A stretch of DNA of 45,917 nucleotides from Rhodospirillales bacterium. Lineage in GTDB: Bacteria > Pseudomonadota > Alphaproteobacteria > BOG-932 > Roseiterribacteraceae. The notes under the pieces were generated by a model. The model ran no database searches and was not told where the DNA came from. It saw nothing but the letters and a program-made list of their open reading frames with translations. The translations under genes and the position numbers were made by a program. The number at the start of each line of letters is the position of its first letter. Within the stretch, counting starts at the first letter, position 1. The DNA lies in NCBI GenBank assembly GCA_028291365.1, contig JAQGIE010000178.1, positions 1 through 45,917 of the forward strand, read 5' to 3'. Of the stretch, positions 9,221-16,743 are shown piece after piece.

Positions 9221-9663
9221 CCAAATACTTCGAAGACTTCCCCGCCGGCAGCGTGCTCGATTGCGGTGCGTTCTCCTTCACCGAAGAGCAGATCGTCGAC
9301 TTCGCGCGCGCCTACGACCCGCAGCGTTTCCATGTCGATGCCGACGCGGCGCGCGACACGATCTATGGCGGGCTGATCGCCAGCGGCTGGCACACCGCAT
9401 CGCAGGCGATGCGCCAGGTCGTCGACCATGTCTTCGCCGATGCGGCCGCGATGGGCTCGCCCGGCCTGTCCGAACTGGGCTGGAAGAAACCGGTGCACCC
9501 GGGCGACCGGCTGCGCGTGCGGCTGACCATCGAAGAGGCGCGCAAATCGGCGAGCCGTCCCGGCCTCGGCATCACCAGCCAGCTGATCGAAGTGCTGAAC
9601 GACGCCGACGAAGTCGTCCTGCAATGGCGCGCCGCGGTGCTGTTCGCGACCAGGCCTGCCTGA
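9217..9663 (+). CDS. MaoC-like (R)-hydratase / dehydratase
   Basis: A 148-residue single hot-dog domain protein. The hydratase motif is present: D34 and H39 in [18 protein letters not shown], then [13 protein letters not shown], and a C-terminal [21 protein letters not shown] segment typical of MaoC. Such proteins hydrate trans-2-enoyl-CoA or related acyl-CoA esters. The exact substrate cannot be told, and there are no polyhydroxyalkanoate or fatty-acid genes alongside. Its start codon overlaps the xerC stop, so it is probably translated with xerC. It is followed by a large inverted repeat that may end the transcript. Confidence 0.9.
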   Translation: MTKYFEDFPAGSVLDCGAFSFTEEQIVDFARAYDPQRFHVDADAARDTIYGGLIASGWHTASQAMRQVVDHVFADAAAMGSPGLSELGWKKPVHPGDRLRVRLTIEEARKSASRPGLGITSQLIEVLNDADEVVLQWRAAVLFATRPA

Positions 9664-9728
9664 GCTTCGCTAGCGGGCTGTTGAAAACCCTGCCGCAGCC
9701 GCGCGCGCGTGGGGTTGTATGAGATCTC

Positions 9729-9887
9729 ACCGCAGAGAACACAGAGAACACAGAGGTATCCCGTCGGGTGGCGTGATACGCGTCGTGCTCAGTTGATCTT
9801 CTGACGCGCGCTTTGCGCGCGTCGATCAAAACCGAGTCTGGTCGCCGGTCGTCGCGGTCCCTCTGTGTTCTCTGTGTTCTCTGCGGT
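9729..9887. repeat. 159-bp element with perfect 28-bp terminal inverted repeats
   Basis: Bases 9729-9756 are the exact reverse complement of 9860-9887; the arm consists of CAGAGAACA-type units ending in CAGAGG. The 103-bp interior carries a second hairpin, TTGATC..GACGCGCGC with GCGCGCGTC..GATCAA. A degraded third copy of the arm sits at about 9908-9934. The element lies between convergent genes, where it could serve as a two-way terminator, or it is a MITE- or REP-like repeat. No coding sequence is seen in 9664-9948. Confidence 0.8.
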
Positions 9888-9948
9888 AAATCTTCGATCT
9901 CTGACGAAGACTCTGCGTTGTCTGCGTCCGCTGCGGCAACCTCTTCCG

Positions 9949-11493
9949 CTATCGCAGCCGGTACAGCTTCCACGGCCCCGACTCGCGCAGCAGCACGAGG
10001 CCCGGCGGCAGCGGCGCGAGATATTCATCCAGATAGGTCAGCAGCACGTCGAACCGCTGCAGCAGCGCCGGCGCCATCGGATCCAGGTTTCTCGGTCCCA
10101 GCGCGTCGTGGTCGAGCGGGAAGCGGTGCATGATGCTGCGCGATCCGATATGGCCGCCGAGATCGGCATAGTCCGGCGTGAAGTTGAGCGGCTGCTGGCC
10201 CGGGAACGAGAACACGCCGGGATAGAAACCGTCGGCGTCGAGCACGGCATAGGACGGCATGTGCAACAGCGCCGGCACCTCGATTTTCCGCGGCGCCGCC
10301 AGTGCGGCGGTGACGCGGATGCCTTTCGGCAGCGTGCGCAGCTCGGCGCGGATCGGTGCGAAATCGGCGTCGATGCCGCGCCATTGCGCCGCCACGCTTT
10401 CGGCGCGCACGGCGACGAAGAGGAAGACGATCGCGGTCAGCGCGCGCCGCGGCGCGCGGCCGGTCCAGTCGATCGACGCCACCGCAACGAAGCCGAGCAC
10501 GATCGGCATACGGTGATAGGCGAACCAGCTCGACGACACCATCATCGGCATGAAGGCGAAGCAGAGCGAGAACAGGGCCAGCACCGGCAGCAGGCGAAGA
10601 TCGAAGCGGATCCAGTCGGCGATGAAACCCAGCAGCACGAGCGAGGCGACCAGCAACAAGGCCGCATTGGTCATGGGGTCGTTGAAGTTGACCATGAACA
10701 ACACGCTCTGCAGCTTGACGATGTAGTGCCAGGGCCGCAGCAGATCGCCCCAGCTCGTCTCGGACGCGACGCTCGAGGTCGGCGTCGCGAACAGGAACAG
10801 CGCCAGGCACAGCAGCGCCCCGGGCAGCACGGTCATCCCTTCGCGCACCACGCCGGTGAAATTCAGCTCGCGCACCCACATGCGCCCGAACGACCAGCCC
10901 GCCACGGCGATCAGGAACAGGCAGAAGCCGAACAGATGCGCCACGAACAGCACCAGGCACAGCGCCGCGTAGAGCGCAGCGCGCGCGGCGACGGGCCAGT
11001 CCTGCGTGCGCACGAAGATGCCGAGGCTCCACAGGAACAGGCCCAGCGCGAACAGGAAGTTCAGAAAGCCGAACCAGAGAATGCCGTTATAGAGCAGCAC
11101 CACCGCGAGCAGCGGCCACGTCGAGACCCGGCGATGGACCGCGGCGTGCAGGAACATCGCGCCGGTCGCCAGCAGCACCATCGTAGCGGCGACGAACAAG
11201 CGTCCGGCGAGTTCGACCGAGCCCAGCAGCCGCGCCAGCGGCGGCACGATCAGGTCCATCGCGAGGTTGGGCATCAGCGCCCAGTGAACCTCGTAATAGC
11301 GGTTCAGCGTCTCGTTGTGGCCGTCCTGCAGCAGCACGTACATACGCGCGAGATGGCTGGGATAGTCGTGCAGCGGCAGCGATTCGACGCTGAAGATCGG
11401 CACCGTCGCGACCATGGTCGCAACCAGCAGCAGCGCGATGCGGATCGTATCGCGCCGAACCAAGGGCAGCGAAGCTGCCTGCTGGACCGTCAT
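9949..11493 (-). CDS. Polytopic membrane protein, GT-C-like glycosyltransferase
   Basis: A 514-residue integral membrane protein with about ten hydrophobic helices in the first 390 residues and a soluble C-terminal part of about 130 residues. The first periplasmic loop contains SVESLPLHDYPSHLARMYVL; an acidic residue in this loop is the catalytic hallmark of GT-C transferases, which take sugar from polyprenyl phosphate. No specific Pfam family is recognised with certainty. It overlaps the upstream family 2 glycosyltransferase gene by four bases (ATGA at 11490-11493). That supports a two-step model in which the GT2 makes the lipid-linked sugar and this protein transfers it outside. The acceptor is unknown. 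An alternative is a flippase-like or structural membrane protein. Confidence 0.7.
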   Translation of the reverse strand: MTVQQAASLPLVRRDTIRIALLLVATMVATVPIFSVESLPLHDYPSHLARMYVLLQDGHNETLNRYYEVHWALMPNLAMDLIVPPLARLLGSVELAGRLFVAATMVLLATGAMFLHAAVHRRVSTWPLLAVVLLYNGILWFGFLNFLFALGLFLWSLGIFVRTQDWPVAARAALYAALCLVLFVAHLFGFCLFLIAVAGWSFGRMWVRELNFTGVVREGMTVLPGALLCLALFLFATPTSSVASETSWGDLLRPWHYIVKLQSVLFMVNFNDPMTNAALLLVASLVLLGFIADWIRFDLRLLPVLALFSLCFAFMPMMVSSSWFAYHRMPIVLGFVAVASIDWTGRAPRRALTAIVFLFVAVRAESVAAQWRGIDADFAPIRAELRTLPKGIRVTAALAAPRKIEVPALLHMPSYAVLDADGFYPGVFSFPGQQPLNFTPDYADLGGHIGSRSIMHRFPLDHDALGPRNLDPMAPALLQRFDVLLTYLDEYLAPLPPGLVLLRESGPWKLYRLR

Positions 11494-12491
11494 TCCGCAG
11501 CCAGCCGGATCGCCGTTTCGCGCACCGTCTCGCTACGCGGCCGGTCGAGTCCGATCCGTTCGCGCACCAGATAGATCGGGCGGCTCTTCACCTCGACGAA
11601 GATGCGCGCCACATACTCGCCGACGATGCCGAGACCGATCATGTTGAGCGCGCTCGACACCAGCAGCAGCACGATGATCGAGGCATAGCCCGGCACGTCG
11701 ACGCCGAAGGCGATGGTCTTCACCACCACGACCAGCGTGTAGAGCGCCGCCACCAGCGCCAGGCCGAAGCCGAGATAGCTCCAGATGCGCAGCGGCAGGC
11801 TGGAGAAAGACACGATGCCTTCGAGCGCGAAGTTCCACAGCCGCCAGAAGCGCAGCTTGGACGAGCCCGCCGAACGCGGCGCGCGCGCGTAGGTCACGGT
11901 CGTGGTCTTGTAGCCGACCCAGGCGAACATGCCTTTCATGAAGCGCGCCCGTTCGGGCAGAAGCTGCATCGCATCGACGACGCGGCGATCCATCAAACGG
12001 AAGTCGCCGGCATTGGCGGGAATGTCGACGTCGCTGATGTGGTCGATGAAGCGATAGAACCACTCCGCGGTCTTGCGCTTGAGCCAGGTGTCGCTGCTGC
12101 GATCGGCGCGGATCGCGAGCACCACTTCGTTGCCCTCGCGCCAGCGCGCCACCAATTCCGGGATCACTTCGGGCGGATCCTGCAGATCGGCGTCGATCGG
12201 GATCACCGCGCGTCCCACCGCATGGTCGATCGCGGCGGTCAGCGCGGCCTCCTTGCCGAAATTTCGCGACAGGTCGATCACGCGCACGATTCCGGGATGG
12301 CGCACCGTCGCCGCCGCCAGCATCGCCAGCGTATTGTCGCGCGAGCCGTCATTGACGCACACGATCTCGTAGCGAAGCCGCAGCGAGTCCATCACCGGCA
12401 CGATCCGCTCGAAGAAGAGTTTTACTGCCTCCTCCTCGTTGTAGAACGGCACGACGAGGCTGAGTTCGATCGATCCGCCGTGCATCCTCAT
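11490..12491 (-). CDS. Family 2 glycosyltransferase, GtrB/ArnC-like polyprenyl-phosphate sugar synthase
   Basis: A 333-residue GT2 enzyme. The N-terminal nucleotide-sugar domain starts IELSLVVPFYNEEEAVKLFF, with CVNDGSRDNT and the metal-binding DxD-type motif at D100/D102 in VIPIDADLQDPPE. Two C-terminal transmembrane helices (about 235-262 and 270-295) precede a GEYVARIFVEVKSRP tail, the usual GtrB/ArnC/DPM layout. It would load a hexose or aminosugar onto polyprenyl phosphate on the cytoplasmic face. ATG 12491 is chosen because AGAGG lies just upstream; another ATG is two codons inside. The frame extends to 12560 without a better start. It is coupled to the membrane protein gene downstream. 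Confidence 0.92.
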   Translation of the reverse strand: MRMHGGSIELSLVVPFYNEEEAVKLFFERIVPVMDSLRLRYEIVCVNDGSRDNTLAMLAAATVRHPGIVRVIDLSRNFGKEAALTAAIDHAVGRAVIPIDADLQDPPEVIPELVARWREGNEVVLAIRADRSSDTWLKRKTAEWFYRFIDHISDVDIPANAGDFRLMDRRVVDAMQLLPERARFMKGMFAWVGYKTTTVTYARAPRSAGSSKLRFWRLWNFALEGIVSFSSLPLRIWSYLGFGLALVAALYTLVVVVKTIAFGVDVPGYASIIVLLLVSSALNMIGLGIVGEYVARIFVEVKSRPIYLVRERIGLDRPRSETVRETAIRLAAE

Positions 12492-12704
12492 CGGCACCTC
12501 TGATCCAGGCGATTGCGAAGGTGCAAACGCTTCCGGCGAAGATCGGCACAGCGCCGCCACAGCGGCGTGCCGTCGCGGCCCGGATTTGACCGAAGATCTG
12601 CGTAGTTCAGCATGGGCCTCATCGACATCGGAGAATGCGTAGACATCGGGTTCGCTTCGGCAATGCTCGTGCCACGAGTTCCGCGTCGCGAAGGCGCGAT
12701 CGAC

Positions 12705-13352
12705 CTAGGACGCGCTCGACGCGGCCGGATTGCGCGTCGTCACCGAAGCGCCGGCGGACGACAGCTCCAGTCGGGCCGCGAAATGTAAACCGCGATCGAA
12801 CAACATCGACGCGGGCCACGGATACAGATTCAGCCGGTCGCGCCACGCCACCGTTTTGAGCGCCAGCGTTTCGAACGCGGCCCGCCAACGCTGAAGCGGC
12901 CAATAGTTGTAAGGAAGCACGACACCGTGCGGCGCGTTGCCGACCCAATCCATGAACCGCAGCGTGGGACCCGCCAACAGGCCGTCGCGCAGATGATCCT
13001 TGAGCACCACCGAATGGCGCGAAACGCGCGCCGCTTCGCGCAGCAACCGGCTGGGATCGTCGGTATGGTGCAGCACGTCGACGAACATGACCGTGTCGAA
13101 AGAGCGATCCTCGAACGGCAGCGTCGAACCGTTAAATAGCTCGACAGGAATGTGCGTGTGCGGCCGGCGCAGCACGTCGACGCCGACGATCTCCAGGTCG
13201 GGCCGCTGCTGCAGGATCAGCGCGTCGATCGAGCCGTCGCCGCAGCCGACATCGAGCACGCTTGCGTTTCGCGGCAGCAATTCAGCGAGCTGGCCGGCGA
13301 GAATTCGGATCCTGCGTCCGAACACCAGCGACCCGTGAAGCTCTCGCAGCAT
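12705..13352 (-). CDS. Class I SAM-dependent methyltransferase
   Basis: A 215-residue methyltransferase. Motif I is SVLDVGCGDGSIDA (about residues 31-44), the acidic end of strand 2 is IVGVDVL, and SFDTVMFVDVLHHTDDP corresponds to motif IV and the following loop. The start is ATG 13352, with GGAGG five bases upstream. In-frame starts further up (13442 and beyond) would run into the divergent glycosyltransferase and lack this signal. It would methylate a small molecule or glycan precursor; the position between two glycosyltransferase units suggests a lipid-linked sugar, but this is inference. It is divergent from the gene at 13441 with 88 bp between them. The 213 bp upstream of the GtrB-like gene show no further feature. 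Confidence 0.85.
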   Translation of the reverse strand: MLRELHGSLVFGRRIRILAGQLAELLPRNASVLDVGCGDGSIDALILQQRPDLEIVGVDVLRRPHTHIPVELFNGSTLPFEDRSFDTVMFVDVLHHTDDPSRLLREAARVSRHSVVLKDHLRDGLLAGPTLRFMDWVGNAPHGVVLPYNYWPLQRWRAAFETLALKTVAWRDRLNLYPWPASMLFDRGLHFAARLELSSAGASVTTRNPAASSAS

Positions 13353-13440
13353 CCATTCCTCCGTTTGCGCGTGCGCGAAGTGTGGAACAAACGAGGATCG
13401 CGAAAGTTCTCGGTCCTGGCGCGCTAAGAGGGATGCGACC

Positions 13441-14643
13441 ATGGGCTTTGAACTCACCGTGCTGATGCCTTGCCTGAACGAGGCCCGCACGCTGGCTACA
13501 TGTATCGGCAAGGCCAGGGCTTTTATCGAGCGCACCGGCATCGCAGCCGAAATCATCATCGCGGATAACGGCAGTACCGACGGGTCGCAGGCGATCGCCA
13601 TTCGACATGGCGCGCGCGTGATTCATGTACCGCGACGCGGCTATGGCAGTGCGCTGATGGCCGGCATCGAGACGGCGCGCGGTCGCTACGTGATCATGGG
13701 CGATGCAGATGACAGCTACGATTTCGGGCAGCTTGATGCATTCGTCGCCAAGCTGCGCGAGGGTTATCAGCTGGTGATGGGCAATCGCTTCCGCGGCGGC
13801 ATTCGTCCGGGCGCCATGCCGCCGCTGCATCGCTATCTCGGCAATCCGGTGCTGACCGGCATCGGGCGTCTCTTCTATGGCAGCGCCTGCGGTGACTTTC
13901 ATTGCGGCCTGCGCGGCTTCGATCGCGACGCGATCCGCACCCTTTCCCTCACCGCGCCCGGCATGGAATTCGCGAGCGAGATGGTGGTGAAAGCGACCAT
14001 CCATCAACTGCGCATCACCGAAGTCCCGACCACGCTCGATCCGGACGGTCGCGACCGCGCCCCGCATCTGCGCAGCTGGCACGATGGCTGGCGCCATTTG
14101 CGCTTCATGCTGCTGTTGGCGCCGCGCTGGCTGTTCCTCCATCCCGGCCTGTTGCTCGTGATGGCGGGCACGGCGCTGACCGCGTGGCTGATCCCCGGCC
14201 CGCGGCGCGTCGGCAATCTCGAACTCGGCGTGCACACGCTGCTCTATGCCTGCACCATGATCGTGCTCGGCGCGCAGGCGGTCTCGTTCTGGGTGTTCGC
14301 CAAACTGGCGACGGCGCGCGAAGGGTTGCTGCGGCACGACGCGCAGCTCGAACGGTTTCTGTCGCGCATCTCGCTCGAGACCGGGCTCAAGATCAGCGCC
14401 GCGCTGATCCTGCTCGGCATCGCCGGAATCGCCTACACGATGCGGATCTGGGGCTCGAGCGCTTTCGGTGCGCTGACGCCGGCCCATGTGATGCGCTTCG
14501 CCATCCCGGCTTCGACCGCGATCGTGCTCGGCTTTCAGCTCTTCGCGTCGTTCTTCATGATCGCGGTGCTGGGGCTGCGGGCCAAACCGGCGCCGGCGAC
14601 ACCGGCCGAGCGCGAAGCGGCGCACCTCGAACCGGCGCTGTAA
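13441..14643 (+). CDS. Family 2 glycosyltransferase, dolichol-phosphate mannosyltransferase-like
   Basis: A 400-residue GT2 protein distinct from the GtrB-like enzyme. It opens with FELTVLMPCLNEARTLATCI, has IIADNGSTDGSQ, and the metal site MGDADDSYDF at about residue 85-92. After the catalytic domain come four predicted transmembrane helices between about 220 and 385. Such enzymes place a sugar on polyprenyl phosphate and may assist its translocation. ATG 13441 has AGAGGG about nine bases upstream. It converges on the GT-C-like gene at 14647-16419 with only three bases between the two stops, so the pair is adjacent but not co-transcribed. Confidence 0.9.
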   Translation: MGFELTVLMPCLNEARTLATCIGKARAFIERTGIAAEIIIADNGSTDGSQAIAIRHGARVIHVPRRGYGSALMAGIETARGRYVIMGDADDSYDFGQLDAFVAKLREGYQLVMGNRFRGGIRPGAMPPLHRYLGNPVLTGIGRLFYGSACGDFHCGLRGFDRDAIRTLSLTAPGMEFASEMVVKATIHQLRITEVPTTLDPDGRDRAPHLRSWHDGWRHLRFMLLLAPRWLFLHPGLLLVMAGTALTAWLIPGPRRVGNLELGVHTLLYACTMIVLGAQAVSFWVFAKLATAREGLLRHDAQLERFLSRISLETGLKISAALILLGIAGIAYTMRIWGSSAFGALTPAHVMRFAIPASTAIVLGFQLFASFFMIAVLGLRAKPAPATPAEREAAHLEPAL

Positions 14644-14646
14644 CGC

Positions 14647-16419
14647 TCAGCGCGGTCGTTGCACCGCCGGCTGACCGCCGGACTCGGCGCCGCAGCGTTC
14701 GACGCAACGCAGCGTGCCGCCGTCCCAGCGGAGGATCTTGCGCGTCGGGTACAACGCCGCCAGCCGCGACGCCGAGTCGGCACCGCGTTCCAGCGCGTAC
14801 AGCACCGGCGCGCCGGGATCGATCCGGGTGCCGTTGCGCGTCAGGTCCCATTCATACATCGGCCGCAAATGTCCGGTCGGCGCGGCGACCAGCACGACCG
14901 CGTTGGTGATCTTCTGCTCGTCCACCAGATCGTAGATCGCCATCCGCTCGTCGACGACGCGGCGCAGATAGATCGACGCGAAGGGCAAGGTCGCGAGCGC
15001 GAAGGTGACATGCAGCGCGACGCAGGCGAGCAGCACCGCGCGCAGCCGCGACGACGCGCCGGGCCAGAGCGCGGCGCCGCCGCGCGCGATGGCGAGCACC
15101 GCGAACGGAAACGGATCGAAATAATAGCGCGGCCCGTACCGGTTGCCGCCGACATCGGGATAGAACAGGAAGGCGATCACGAACAGCAGCGGCAGCAGGT
15201 CGAAGGCGCGCAGCATGCGCCGCCGCAGCAGCACGCCGAGCGCAGCGGCGTAGGCGAGCGGCACGACCGGCGAGGTCCATTCGGCCAGTTCGAAAATCTG
15301 CTTGAGCAGCGCGCGGATCGCGTCAATCGGCGTGCTGTGAAAGCCGAACTCGGTGGTGGCCCACAGGCCGAAGGTGAGTTTCGGCCAGGCCCAGCCGCTG
15401 ACCGTGGTGAAGGCCGAGCCGGTGATCTCGCGGTTGTAGAGCAGCAGCGGTGCCACGAAGCACAGGCCCGCGAGCACGCCGGCCAGCCCGAACGCGACGT
15501 GACGCAGCCGCAGGCGCGGCAGCAGCGCGATCGCGACCGACAAAGCGGCGAGCAGGGTCGAGAAATAGCGCGTCACCGCCAGCCCGCCGAGCGCGGCGCC
15601 GGTGGCGGCGGCGTTGCCGAGTTGCGGCCGCGCGATGAAGCGGTCCGCCCCGATCCACAGCGCCAGCAACGTCGCGGCGGCGAAGACGTGGTTGAAATAC
15701 GAGGCCGCGTTGAACAGGAAGAACGGCGTGATCGCGACGCAGGCGACGATGGGCGCGGCCAGCCGCGGATCGGCGACGCGGCGCGCGAACACATAGAGCA
15801 GCGCCAGCATCGCGGCGCCGCAGGCCGGGCCGGCAAGCCACGCCGGCAGGCCGAGGCTGGTCCAGGCGAGCACCGCCGCCGGCCAGCCGGGCGGAAAATG
15901 TCCGACCCATTTTCCGTCGCGGTTGATGATGTGCATGTACTGGAACAGATCGTCGAGCGGCGGCGGGGCCTGCCACAGAAGCCCCTGCCGGAAGGTCTCG
16001 ACCTGGAACAGCATCTGATATTCGTCGGCCGAGTTGGGGAAGCGGCGCAGCACGACGCCCGCGATCAGCACCGAGACCGGCAGCGAAAGCGCGATCGCCC
16101 ATCGCGCCAGCGACTGCCAGCGCGACAGCGCGCTCGGCACCGGGCGGGCGCGCGCGACGGTCCAGACGCAGACCAGCGACGCGATCGCGACGACGAAAAG
16201 ACGAACCAGGCTGGGCCAGCGCAACGCTTCGCCCGCGCCGACCCGCAGCGCCAGCGGGAACAGGTTCGGCGTCAGCGCCGCGTGCAGCAGGTTCAGCGCC
16301 GCGAACACGGCGAGCAGCAGAAACGTCAGTCGCCACAGGCTGGCGATGGCGGGCGGCGCGTCGGCCTCGGCCGCCACGTCCGGCGCTGCGACAACTCGTC
16401 GGAATGGAGACAAGAACAC
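14647..16419 (-). CDS. Polytopic GT-C-like membrane glycosyltransferase (ArnT/PMT-like)
   Basis: A 590-residue membrane protein with about eleven hydrophobic segments and a soluble C-terminal region after about residue 480. The first large loop has RRFPNSADEYQMLFQVETF; the DE pair fits the catalytic acid of GT-C enzymes that use polyprenyl-phosphate sugars. Further on there is a loop HIINRDGKWVGHFPPGWPA of the kind that holds acceptor contacts in this superfamily. It probably transfers a sugar in the periplasm to lipid or cell-surface glycan. It is not clearly homologous to the 514-residue membrane protein of the same locus, so the locus has two separate transferases. ATG 16419 is the first Met; no strong Shine-Dalgarno is seen. 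Confidence 0.75.
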   Translation of the reverse strand: MFLSPFRRVVAAPDVAAEADAPPAIASLWRLTFLLLAVFAALNLLHAALTPNLFPLALRVGAGEALRWPSLVRLFVVAIASLVCVWTVARARPVPSALSRWQSLARWAIALSLPVSVLIAGVVLRRFPNSADEYQMLFQVETFRQGLLWQAPPPLDDLFQYMHIINRDGKWVGHFPPGWPAAVLAWTSLGLPAWLAGPACGAAMLALLYVFARRVADPRLAAPIVACVAITPFFLFNAASYFNHVFAAATLLALWIGADRFIARPQLGNAAATGAALGGLAVTRYFSTLLAALSVAIALLPRLRLRHVAFGLAGVLAGLCFVAPLLLYNREITGSAFTTVSGWAWPKLTFGLWATTEFGFHSTPIDAIRALLKQIFELAEWTSPVVPLAYAAALGVLLRRRMLRAFDLLPLLFVIAFLFYPDVGGNRYGPRYYFDPFPFAVLAIARGGAALWPGASSRLRAVLLACVALHVTFALATLPFASIYLRRVVDERMAIYDLVDEQKITNAVVLVAAPTGHLRPMYEWDLTRNGTRIDPGAPVLYALERGADSASRLAALYPTRKILRWDGGTLRCVERCGAESGGQPAVQRPR

Positions 16420-16500
16420 GCCCCGTTTGCACGACCGACCCGTTGCGGCCCTGCGCCAGAACGCCGGCGGCCGGACTGGGTTTCATTCGGCGCTGCGCGC

Positions 16501-16569
16501 TTACCGAACGGCCAGGGCCAGCTTGAGGCCGAGCGCGACGAAGGCGCCGGCGAAAGCGCGGCGCACACC
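16501..16569 (-). pseudogene. Possible 3' remnant of a LysE-family exporter gene
   Basis: On the minus strand, between TAG (16570-16572) and TAA (16501-16503), the frame reads GVRRAFAGAFVALGLKLALA followed by VR. This resembles the last helix of LysE/RhtB-type amino-acid exporters. Nothing upstream continues it; instead a family B palindrome begins within three bases. It looks like the tail of a gene lost by deletion up to the palindrome. The match is short, so the identity is tentative. Confidence 0.4.
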
Positions 16570-16574
16570 CTACT

Positions 16575-16600
16575 AATTGTCACCCCGGCGAAGGCCGGGG
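16575..16600. repeat. Palindrome family B copy 2
   Basis: Identical over 26 bases to 2605-2630. Stem CCCCGGC (16583-16589) with GCCGGGG (16594-16600) around GAAG; the outer arm present at 2607-2636 is lost here. Confidence 0.7.
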
Positions 16601-16630
16601 CCCATTGCGACGACGACGGCACACAAAAGA

Positions 16631-16658
16631 AAAGCGCGCTGCATCGACAGCGCGCTTT
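16631..16658 (-). terminator. Intrinsic terminator of lpd
   Basis: Perfect 11-bp stem AAAGCGCGCTG (16631-16641) with CAGCGCGCTTT (16648-16658), six-base loop. On the minus strand it is followed by TTTTCTTTTG, about 85 bp past the lpd stop. Confidence 0.8.
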
Positions 16659-16704
16659 CCATCAAACATACGTCCAAGAACAACTGTGGGCCCCGGCCGG
16701 AGTT

Positions 16705-16735
16705 TATTCCCGCGAAAGCGGGGGCGGGCATGACG
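16705..16735. repeat. Composite element family C, right half only
   Basis: Hairpin CCCGC-GAAA-GCGGG (16709-16722) followed by GGGCATGACGACGAA, matching the right half of the element at 8165-8262. It directly abuts the 3' end of lpd. Confidence 0.5.
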
Positions 16736-16743
16736 ACGAACGA

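Noticed and set aside
9729-9887. A CRISPR array
   Set aside because: The two perfect repeat copies are inverted, not direct, with one 103-bp spacer, and no cas genes are near.
13353-13601. A longer methyltransferase start within the divergent glycosyltransferase
   Set aside because: The internal ATG 13352 has a well-spaced GGAGG, and the upstream residues do not fit the fold.
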